Assembly (NCBI GenBank): GCA_964634755.1
Contig: CAZWJH010000006.1
Coordinates: forward strand, 1 to 53,567
Length of the DNA: 53,567 bases
From: JALXDT01 sp964634755
GTDB taxonomy: Bacteria; Acidobacteriota; Aminicenantia; JAMOAD01
Reading direction: 5' to 3'
The notes below the pieces were generated by a model that was given only the letters and a program-made list of their open reading frames with translations, was not told the origin of the DNA and did no database searches. This document shows positions 1 to 6,310 of this stretch, in pieces; the stretch's first letter is position 1, and every line of letters begins with the position of its first letter. Both the position numbers and the translations under genes were made by a program.

Positions 1-656
1 CTTCTGCATGCTGCCTCACAAAATCTCACGCAAACTCTACCGCAAGTTGCTGCCATTGGATATTTTTGAAGAATAACACCTATCGAGTGAGTGAATTTTC
101 CGTTTTTTATATAATCAATGTATTTTGGTACATCCACCTTTGCAGGACAGGCTTCTATACATGGTGCGGTTACATATGTTGTTGAATACTGTGTTTTGTT
201 TTCGGTGGATTTACCTATCTGTTTTTCAATTTCATCTCTGAAGTGAATGATTGCTTCTGATATTACAACTGTAGCAGTTTGGCCGAGACCACAAAGAGAT
301 GTTTCCTTGATATGCTCTGAGATTGTAAGTATCTCATCCAATACTTCTTTTCCAGCTTTCCCGGTGCAAAGATCTTCAAGTCTCGCTTTTAATATTCTTG
401 TTCCTACTCTGCAAGGAGAACACTTTCCGCAAGACTCATTTGCAGCTCTTTCAATATAGTCCTTTAATGCTTCAAGAAGGTTAAATTCCTTGTCAAACAC
501 GAAAAATCCCTTATCTCCGAAAAAAGCTTTAATCGGATTTCCAGGGTTAAATTCATCAAAATCTGAAAAAATCTTATTCTCTGGAATTTCAAATAATCTT
601 TTGCTCCTATTATCGATCTTTTTCCCATCCCATATACTGTAGACTATTTTTGCCAT
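1..656 (-). CDS. NuoF-cluster/GltD-like FAD oxidoreductase, N-terminal part
   Basis: The reading frame begins at ATG 656 after a strong AGGAGG site and runs off the window at base 1, so only about 218 residues are visible. Residues 75-122 carry Cys76, Cys79, Cys82 (ESCGKCSPCRVGT) and Cys122 (SLCGLGQ), the ligands of the N3 [4Fe-4S] cluster found in NuoF and HydB. The FMN-binding domain that normally precedes this cluster is absent; only about 60 residues come before it. Next comes a GltD-type N-terminal Fe-S region (CIEACPAKVDVPKYI, then CGRVCVRFCEAACR), which normally leads into an FAD/NAD(P) domain. It probably passes electrons between NAD(P)H and an Fe-S partner. It is last in the visible rex-hydS operon. 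The family assignment is firm; the partner and substrate are inferred. Confidence 0.85.
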   Translation of the reverse strand, partial: MAKIVYSIWDGKKIDNRSKRLFEIPENKIFSDFDEFNPGNPIKAFFGDKGFFVFDKEFNLLEALKDYIERAANESCGKCSPCRVGTRILKARLEDLCTGKAGKEVLDEILTISEHIKETSLCGLGQTATVVISEAIIHFRDEIEKQIGKSTENKTQYSTTYVTAPCIEACPAKVDVPKYIDYIKNGKFTHSIGVILQKYPMAATCGRVCVRFCEAACR

Positions 657-665
657 AATTACCTC

Positions 666-1814
666 CTAAAATCTTTCAATAATGACTTCCTTCCCCAATG
701 ACTTTAAAATAGCTTCCAACTCTTTTACAAGCTGATATTTAAGCCCGAGTCTGAGCGGCGTCATAATGCTTTGATGAGCTTTATTAATTGCTTCTCCTAA
801 AAGAAAGTGGACTGTGTCAGCAAAATAGATTTCCTTGTACAATTTTGAAGCTCCGTCAATTTTATATTTTATTTTGTCAATGGGTACACCATCCCTGAAC
901 ATATCAACAACTGTTGAAAAAGTAAGAATCCCTTCCGTAAGAAGATCAATATTTTTTAATTTTCCCATTGGTGGAATATCATCTGTCCCGGTATTTATCA
1001 AAACTTCAATTTCTTCTCCCATATAATTTGCTACCAATGAACCTGTTGTTCCTCCGCAGACTATCTTTTTACCTCTGAAGGAAAGCAATTTTTCTATTAC
1101 ATATTTGTCTTTTTCTCTGTCTTTCGGAGGGCCTATCATAATTATTATTTCATTTTTTTTCCTATAATGAATTACCGCTACCGATGCATCATCCCCCGGC
1201 TCTCCGGCATAAAGATTGTTGACCACTCGAATCACCTCCTCACAAACTTCGGTTGCTGATTTTTTGATTACGAGGATTGATTTTACGAACTGAGTAACCC
1301 TTTCAAGACTCCATCCCAAATCCCATGTCTTGCCTATCCCAGCATGAATAATTCCATCACTGATAGCAACAAGCATATCTCCCTCTTTGAGTTTAAATTT
1401 GGATTCGGAAACTATCATTTTTTTGCTGTATTTTGCTTTTGTCCTCGGAATATACTTGGGCTTGCCTTCGGAAAACCACAAAAGTTCAGGATTATCATAT
1501 TCCGATGATTCGACATCTCCACTACTGTTTATCTTAAGAGCTGTAAATGTTGAATATGCTATTTTTCTTTCCTTGCAAATCGGGAGTGTTTTGTTAAGTG
1601 TTTCGGCAACTTCATACATACTGCATCCTTCTCTAAGCATTGTGGCTATGATTTTTGTTGTGAGGGAAGAAAGAATATTGGCTTTTACGCCACTACCCAG
1701 TCCGTCTGAAAGGACAAAGTATTTGTTCTCTCCATTACTTTGAACTTCAATTCTATCTCCGCAAAGTTCCTCACCATATTTGTTTAGTTGTCTGTAAACT
1801 ATCTCAACTTTCAT
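666..1814 (-). CDS. SpoIIE/PP2C-type serine phosphatase of the sensory hydrogenase operon
   Basis: A SpoIIE-family PP2C phosphatase domain fills about residues 1-220. Metal-ligand motifs are visible: SDGLGSG near residue 36, AISDGI near 151 and PGDDAS near 206. The C-terminal 160 residues (GPPKDREKD..., CGGTTG) are an extra domain that I recognise only as typical of phosphatases sitting beside sensory [FeFe]-hydrogenases. I chose ATG 1814 (MKVEIVYRQ) as start; the frame stays open to ATG 1823 and TTG 1829. In all cases it overlaps the end of hydS, so translation is probably coupled. It likely dephosphorylates a Ser/Thr-phosphorylated regulator in response to HydS. The target is unknown. Its stop TAG is embedded next to the ribosome-binding site of the following gene. 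Confidence 0.88.
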   Translation of the reverse strand: MKVEIVYRQLNKYGEELCGDRIEVQSNGENKYFVLSDGLGSGVKANILSSLTTKIIATMLREGCSMYEVAETLNKTLPICKERKIAYSTFTALKINSSGDVESSEYDNPELLWFSEGKPKYIPRTKAKYSKKMIVSESKFKLKEGDMLVAISDGIIHAGIGKTWDLGWSLERVTQFVKSILVIKKSATEVCEEVIRVVNNLYAGEPGDDASVAVIHYRKKNEIIIMIGPPKDREKDKYVIEKLLSFRGKKIVCGGTTGSLVANYMGEEIEVLINTGTDDIPPMGKLKNIDLLTEGILTFSTVVDMFRDGVPIDKIKYKIDGASKLYKEIYFADTVHFLLGEAINKAHQSIMTPLRLGLKYQLVKELEAILKSLGKEVIIERF

Positions 1815-3549
1815 TTTCCTCATTGTCAAAATTACTCATAATTTTGGCAAATTTTGAAAGCATTGCTTTTGTTTCAGCCGTTGTTTCTCCCAATAAACTT
1901 GCAATTTCCTGTGCGACCCTCATCTGTTTTAATACAACATCCTGTGTCTTTTCAGTTATCTCTTTTCTAACCTTTTCCAGTTTGAGAGATTGCTTCTCCT
2001 TTTCTGTGATATCTCTGAAAATGCCTACTATAAGTTTTTCATCAATCATAGGATAGGTAATAAGATCTATCCATTTGTCATAGTTTTTGTAATAAACTTT
2101 TTTATTTATAAATGATTTTCTTGTATCTGCTTCTATGAAAGGAGCAACATCTCCTATTATCATTTTAAGAGATTCTCCTGCTAAATCCTTTTCTTTGGGT
2201 ATGGAAAATATCTTTTTGAATGCAGGGTTTGTATTTATTATTTTCAGCTGGTAGTTTACAACAATAACCCCGTTGGGTGTGTGTTCAATAATAAGATTGG
2301 AAAAACTTTCAGCTTTTTTTCTCATGTATGGTATGCACATTTCTGTTTCGGCCATTCCGTTTAAAACGGCTATTGCTTTATCTCTGCAGGTAGGGTAACC
2401 GCAACTTCCGCAATTAAGTTCATCCTCCTTTGTATATTTACCTGTACGATGAAGGATTTTTCTTATTTCTTCCTCTGAATACTGTTTTTCATTAACTTCA
2501 AGATTTTCATATTTTCTTTCCAAGAATTCATCAAGCTCCGAATCACTCACCTGAGGAAAAACTATTTTACTCTTTTTGGTTTTCTCTTTTTGATATCTTA
2601 TTATGTTAATCTTATTCTCAAGACTAAAATTTTTCCAGACAAGAGGTCCGTTTATGCATCCGCCTTCACACATCAAAAAATCAACAAATTTTAATGAAGG
2701 ATATTTTGACCTATCATAATTTTTTAAGAATCTGATGATATTGTCAGCACCTGAAATACTTATATATTCTTCTGAAACATAATCCGTTTCAAATGCCGCT
2801 GTTTTTAAAATTCCTCCGTCTATTGGAAAAAGTGAAGCTAATCCAGGTGTCTCTCTGTCAAAGGGTTTTTCATCTAATTTACTCAAGTCAATGTTTTCAT
2901 CCTCAACCCACTCTTCCAGTTCTTTAAAGGAGATTGAATAATCAACAAGGCCTTTGTATTGTGATTCGGAAATTTCCTTTTTTTTGGCAACACAGGGTGA
3001 TATGAATACAATATGTGTATCTGTCCCATAAAATTTTTTTAAAATTTTGGCATGTGTTATTATGGGTGAAAAGGCTTTTGAAAGGTTAGGGATGAACTCC
3101 GGAAAATACTTTTCTACCAGATAAACACTTGAAGGGCATGATGTTCCTATTATAAAATCTCTCTCATTATCTTTTAAAAGCTCTTTTTTTAATGCCATCG
3201 CAGTATAATAAGCCCCGAAAGCGGTTTCTTCCACATAATCAAAACCAATTTTTTTAAGAAGAGAGCACATTTTCCCCCAATATTCCTTTTTAAAATAAGC
3301 GGCAAAGGAGGGTGCAAGGGAGGCAATTACAGTTTTATCACTTTTGACAAGATGTTTTACCTCATCCAAAAAAGAAATATCTTTTTTTGCTCCCTGCGGA
3401 CAGACTTTTATACAATTACCGCAAACAATGCATCTTTCCTCAACTATTTTAGAAACGGCTTTTTCAAATCTAATTGCTTTTACGGGACATTCTTTCAAAC
3501 ATTTATAACAATCTCTACAGCTTTCGGAATCAGTTTCTATAATCCACAT
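1804..3549 (-). CDS. hydS: Sensory [FeFe]-hydrogenase with PAS domain (HydS-like, group C)
   Basis: Domains in order: two [4Fe-4S] clusters (Cys11, 14, 17, 21 and Cys40, 43, 46, 50); an H-cluster domain at about 65-335; a third Fe-S motif (Cys380, Cys383, Cys388, Cys405, CGSCGYPTC type); a PAS domain at about 416-530; a C-terminal helical segment. H-cluster motifs are L1 TSCP (Cys138), L2 SPCVAKKKE (Cys186) and L3 MCEGGC (Cys294, Cys298), so all four cluster-binding cysteines are present. The residue before Cys138, a proton-transfer Cys in catalytic enzymes (TSCCP), is Ser137, as in group C sensory hydrogenases. It therefore probably senses H2 or redox state rather than evolving H2 quickly. 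The start lies 2 nt after the rex-ferredoxin gene and the end overlaps the phosphatase gene. Family assignment is strong; the signalling role is inferred from family and context. Confidence 0.92.
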   Translation of the reverse strand: MWIIETDSESCRDCYKCLKECPVKAIRFEKAVSKIVEERCIVCGNCIKVCPQGAKKDISFLDEVKHLVKSDKTVIASLAPSFAAYFKKEYWGKMCSLLKKIGFDYVEETAFGAYYTAMALKKELLKDNERDFIIGTSCPSSVYLVEKYFPEFIPNLSKAFSPIITHAKILKKFYGTDTHIVFISPCVAKKKEISESQYKGLVDYSISFKELEEWVEDENIDLSKLDEKPFDRETPGLASLFPIDGGILKTAAFETDYVSEEYISISGADNIIRFLKNYDRSKYPSLKFVDFLMCEGGCINGPLVWKNFSLENKINIIRYQKEKTKKSKIVFPQVSDSELDEFLERKYENLEVNEKQYSEEEIRKILHRTGKYTKEDELNCGSCGYPTCRDKAIAVLNGMAETEMCIPYMRKKAESFSNLIIEHTPNGVIVVNYQLKIINTNPAFKKIFSIPKEKDLAGESLKMIIGDVAPFIEADTRKSFINKKVYYKNYDKWIDLITYPMIDEKLIVGIFRDITEKEKQSLKLEKVRKEITEKTQDVVLKQMRVAQEIASLLGETTAETKAMLSKFAKIMSNFDNEENES

Positions 3550-3551
3550 TT

Positions 3552-3803
3552 TTACCTCTTTGAAAGCTTGGGCTCAATTCTTTTTGAAATAAATTCATCT
3601 ATGGTTTCGGGAGTAACCTTATAAAAACGACCATCAAATTTTACCGTTATCCCATCTTCCGAGCACTGCCCCATACAGAAACCTCCTTTTAAGGATAATT
3701 TTACTTCGGGTCCTTTGTTTTTAAGGTAATCCTGAAGCTTTTTTATTACTATTTCCGAACCTTTCAAATGACAGGAGCTTCCGACACAAACCATAATTTC
3801 CAT
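3552..3803 (-). other. Possible internal start giving a free 83-aa [2Fe-2S] ferredoxin
   Basis: In the same frame as the Rex fusion, AGGAGG (3811-3816) lies 7 nt before ATG 3803, which begins the complete thioredoxin-like ferredoxin domain (MEIMVCVGSSC). The 83-residue product matches the size of stand-alone NuoE C-terminal-type ferredoxins. The gene may therefore yield both a fusion and a free ferredoxin. Seen: the site and spacing. Inferred: its use. Confidence 0.5.
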
Positions 3804-4424
3804 TTTTTCTCCTCCTTTTTTTATTGATTTGTTGTAATCATAAATAAGTTCATAAAGAGAGCCTGTCAAATACTCGTTTTTAACCTTAATTTTTTCGCTC
3901 TCACGAATAAAAATTTTTGAAAAATTCCAGAAAAATCTGATTCCAGCGGCAACCCCCTTTTCGCATATCTCGTAAATATTTCTGGAATTCAGGGCGATAA
4001 TAGCAATTTTTATGTCAGGGTTTTCGTTGAGATATTCTCCCAATTTTGAAAGGGGATGAACTATGGTATTTTGGAACTTTTTACCGATGAGAGGGTGTTT
4101 GTCATCCTCAAAAAAAGCCGAAAAAACTATATTTTTGTTTTTGGTTAAAAAAAGAGTTTCACTTAACCCATTTACTCCGAAAACAATGATTTTTATTCTC
4201 TCTTTAAGCCCCAATACCTCAAGTAATTCCTCTCTTAGGGATTCGATTTCATAACCTATTTTTGATTTGCCCTTTTTATTTAACCGCGTAAAGAAATCCT
4301 GCCTGACTGTCGTTGGTGTGACATTTGCATATTCTGCCAACTCTTTTGATGAAATAGATTTTTTCTCCTTTGGTAAACCTTCAATTATCTCCAAATATTT
4401 AGCCAACCTCTTTATTGTGCTCAT
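3552..4424 (-). CDS. Rex-like redox repressor fused to a [2Fe-2S] thioredoxin-like ferredoxin
   Basis: Residues 1-75 form the Rex winged-helix domain (VTPTTVRQDF, IGYEIESL). Residues 76-200 form a Rossmann-like domain, and residues 208-290 a NuoE/HydC-type thioredoxin-like domain with CVGSSC and FCMGQC as [2Fe-2S] ligands. Rex proteins normally end near 210 residues, so the ferredoxin is an addition. The nucleotide loop reads GVNGLS (83-88) where typical Rex has GxGNLG, so NADH binding may be altered. A perfect ribosome-binding site and in-frame ATG (3803) lie at the domain junction, so a free ferredoxin could also be made. First gene of the hydS operon. A Rex-type operator overlaps its own promoter, suggesting autoregulation. 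The ATG at 4424 has no Shine-Dalgarno and sits at the predicted transcript start. Confidence 0.85.
   Translation of the reverse strand: MSTIKRLAKYLEIIEGLPKEKKSISSKELAEYANVTPTTVRQDFFTRLNKKGKSKIGYEIESLREELLEVLGLKERIKIIVFGVNGLSETLFLTKNKNIVFSAFFEDDKHPLIGKKFQNTIVHPLSKLGEYLNENPDIKIAIIALNSRNIYEICEKGVAAGIRFFWNFSKIFIRESEKIKVKNEYLTGSLYELIYDYNKSIKKGGEKMEIMVCVGSSCHLKGSEIVIKKLQDYLKNKGPEVKLSLKGGFCMGQCSEDGITVKFDGRFYKVTPETIDEFISKRIEPKLSKR
3811..3816 (-). promoter_or_regulatory. Internal Shine-Dalgarno AGGAGG
   Basis: Consensus ribosome-binding site inside the Rex-ferredoxin frame, 7 nt before ATG 3803. The main start at 4424 has no such site. Confidence 0.55.
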
Positions 4425-4426
4425 GA

Positions 4427-4442
4427 TGTTAATAATTTAACA
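4427..4442. promoter_or_regulatory. Rex-type operator over the rex promoter
   Basis: Perfect palindrome TGTTAA-TAAT-TTAACA. It matches the core of the known Rex operator (TTGTTAA-N4-TTAACAA). It covers the -10 box and predicted transcript start, the right place for autorepression. Confidence 0.7.
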
Positions 4443-4462
4443 TATTGAGTAATAATTGTCAA
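4434..4462 (-). promoter_or_regulatory. Promoter of the rex-hydS operon
   Basis: On the minus strand, TTGACA (4462-4457), a 17-nt spacer, then TAAATT (4439-4434) with an extended-10 TG upstream. The predicted transcript start (about 4427) lies only a few nt before ATG 4424, giving a leaderless mRNA. Confidence 0.7.
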
Positions 4463-4543
4463 GATATTAACGATAAAATTTTATAAAAATGTTAACAATA
4501 TTATTTGCTTATAGTAAAGGTCTGTTAAGTCTATTATTTAATA

Positions 4544-4559
4544 AGTTAAATAATTAACA
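4544..4559. promoter_or_regulatory. Second Rex-type operator in the divergent intergenic region
   Basis: GTTAA-N4-TTAAC palindrome with the same half-sites and spacing as the site at 4427-4442. It lies about 90 nt upstream of the -35 region of the gene at 4682 and about 80 nt upstream of the rex -35 box, so it could serve either direction. A shorter TGTTAACA palindrome lies between them at 4490-4497. Confidence 0.45.
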
Positions 4560-4646
4560 ATTTAAAGCAAGCTTGTTTTTCAAGATGTGTTTGTGTTTTT
4601 GTGATGATGGTTTTAGCTGCTTTTTTATGAGAGTAAGGTGAATATT

Positions 4647-4675
4647 TTTCCATGGGATAATTATTATGTTATAAT
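4647..4675 (+). promoter_or_regulatory. Promoter for the DUF2207-like/MTHFR operon
   Basis: Extended -10 TGTTATAAT with TATAAT at 4670-4675 and a weak -35 (TTTCCA) 17 nt upstream. The predicted transcript start coincides with ATG 4682, so a leaderless transcript is expected; no Shine-Dalgarno is present. Confidence 0.65.
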
Positions 4676-4681
4676 AAAAAA

Positions 4682-6289
4682 ATGAGAAAAATAATTTCCT
4701 TTGTTTTTTTTATCCTTGTAAATATTTCTCTTTTCTCATTAAGTGTTAAACTAAATTGGGTTGAAGAAAGGGTTGTGTTAAGACAGGACGGAAAGGGAGT
4801 TATAACATACATAAGTTCATGGAATATAATTTCAGGTGATATGTGCGGATTCTATTTTGAAGGATTTGCAAAAGAGCCTCATTTTAATATGAAATCGTCC
4901 TATGCTATTTTTAATAATAAAAGATATCCTCTTACGATAAAAAGACTTTCGAGAACAAAGTATGATGTTTGTAGTACAACAAGGGTGGGGCCCGGAGAGG
5001 CTAAATTTATCATTACCTTTGCAGTTAATTTTTTAGTGGAGGGTAATTTAGGCCTTACAAAATCTCCGGAGAGAGGGGAGCTCGTTTACTTTGATTGGGC
5101 ACCTGCACAATGGGGTTATCCGATGGAACATCAGGCTGTTTACATTTATACACCGATTCCTGTTAATAAGAAAAAGTTCAATTATAAGGAAATATTTGAT
5201 TCCGGGATTATACTCACTGAAAAGTTTATGAATAAAAACTATAAAATGGATTATTTCGGTCAGCCCTTTCAAGACAAAGTATTTTTAAGCTTTCTTGTTT
5301 ACAAGCAAAATCTTGGCAGAAGAGAGAAGTTCCCGATAAAATTTTATTTACCGGCAAAATACTTTAATGTTTTCCATCTAAAAGCAGTGGAAAAAGAGAT
5401 AAAAAGAAAGCAGGAAGAAGAAAGGCGGCTTCGCGAAGAAATAAAGAAAAAAAGAAAAGAGAGGCTTAAAAAACTTGCAAAAAACAATATTCTTTATCTT
5501 AATATTTTATTAGCCATTATTTTTATATTTATAGTTTTAAAAGTTAGGAAGAGAAGAAAAGTTTTAAATGAATGGAGTGATTTGAACTGGTTATCTTCAG
5601 AATGGGTACCTCCCAAAGTAGTTGTCCCCTCAGCAAGAAAAAAGGGAAAGGTGGCAGAGCTTGATGATGTTGAAGCTCTTTTTTTCATCGGAATAAGTAC
5701 CAATAATCTGATTTCAATGATTGCCTATATGTTAGCTGATAAAAAAGTTATAAGACTAAAATCCTCAAAACCACCTTTAATTGAATTTTTAAATGATGAT
5801 GTTGAACTCAGCTATTATGAGAGAAATTTTCTTAACTGTTTTGATAGAGGAACCGGAAGACTTATACAGGAGAATATAAAGGCTCTTTTAAGAGAGCTTG
5901 CAACCAAGGTTTCCGAAAAAACATGGGATGCTGACCTTGAAGCAACTAAAAAGTTTTATATAGAAAAGTTTAGAAAGCTTCTACCATCTTCTTTGAGAAA
6001 TCTTGCTGATAATGAGATTGCGGATAATTATGTGAGACATAGATATCCCTATTATGATAGGTTATATTTTTACGATAATGATTTGAATGCTGGAGCGAAA
6101 AGTGATTTACCATTTTATACTGACTTTGATAGTTTCCTGAAATCTGAAGCGTGTCATTCTGCATGTTTTACTCATGATGCTTGTCATTCAGCTTGTCATT
6201 CAGCCTGCCATTCGGCCTGCCATTCAGCTTGTCATTCAGCCTGTCATTCAGCCTGTCATTCAGCCTGTGTTTCAGGAGGAGCTCATTAA
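4682..6289 (+). CDS. DUF2207-like membrane protein with a repeated Cys-His-Ser-Ala tail
   Basis: A signal peptide (1-19) leads into an extracytoplasmic beta-rich domain at about 20-245 resembling DUF2207. A highly charged Lys/Arg/Glu helix (about 235-265) is followed by one membrane helix (about 268-287) and a C-terminal cytoplasmic domain. The last 45 residues are striking: eight copies of the tetrapeptide ACHS, seven in a row, ending ACVSGGAH. The repeat is a 12-nt tandem array in DNA. Paired Cys and His at this spacing could bind metal, haem or a lipid/thioether modification, but I know no established function. It is the first gene of a two-gene unit with the methyltransferase/reductase 21 nt downstream. 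Membrane protein: confident; DUF2207 match: moderate. Confidence 0.7.
   Translation: MRKIISFVFFILVNISLFSLSVKLNWVEERVVLRQDGKGVITYISSWNIISGDMCGFYFEGFAKEPHFNMKSSYAIFNNKRYPLTIKRLSRTKYDVCSTTRVGPGEAKFIITFAVNFLVEGNLGLTKSPERGELVYFDWAPAQWGYPMEHQAVYIYTPIPVNKKKFNYKEIFDSGIILTEKFMNKNYKMDYFGQPFQDKVFLSFLVYKQNLGRREKFPIKFYLPAKYFNVFHLKAVEKEIKRKQEEERRLREEIKKKRKERLKKLAKNNILYLNILLAIIFIFIVLKVRKRRKVLNEWSDLNWLSSEWVPPKVVVPSARKKGKVAELDDVEALFFIGISTNNLISMIAYMLADKKVIRLKSSKPPLIEFLNDDVELSYYERNFLNCFDRGTGRLIQENIKALLRELATKVSEKTWDADLEATKKFYIEKFRKLLPSSLRNLADNEIADNYVRHRYPYYDRLYFYDNDLNAGAKSDLPFYTDFDSFLKSEACHSACFTHDACHSACHSACHSACHSACHSACHSACHSACVSGGAH
6177..6264 (+). repeat. 12-bp tandem repeat encoding (A)CHS units
   Basis: About seven tandem 12-nt units of the form GCTTGTCATTCA/GCCTGTCATTCA. 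They differ only at synonymous positions and are in frame with the gene above, so copy-number change would lengthen or shorten the Cys-His tail by four residues without breaking the frame. Confidence 0.85.
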
Positions 6290-6310
6290 TTTTTAATAAT
6301 AGGTGGTAAG

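Noticed and set aside
6177..6264. CRISPR-like or minisatellite array
   Set aside because: Units are 12 nt, without spacers, and in frame with the membrane protein gene; it is a coding repeat.
6290..6310. SAM or cobalamin riboswitch before the methyltransferase gene
   Set aside because: Only 21 nt separate it from the upstream gene; no room for a riboswitch.
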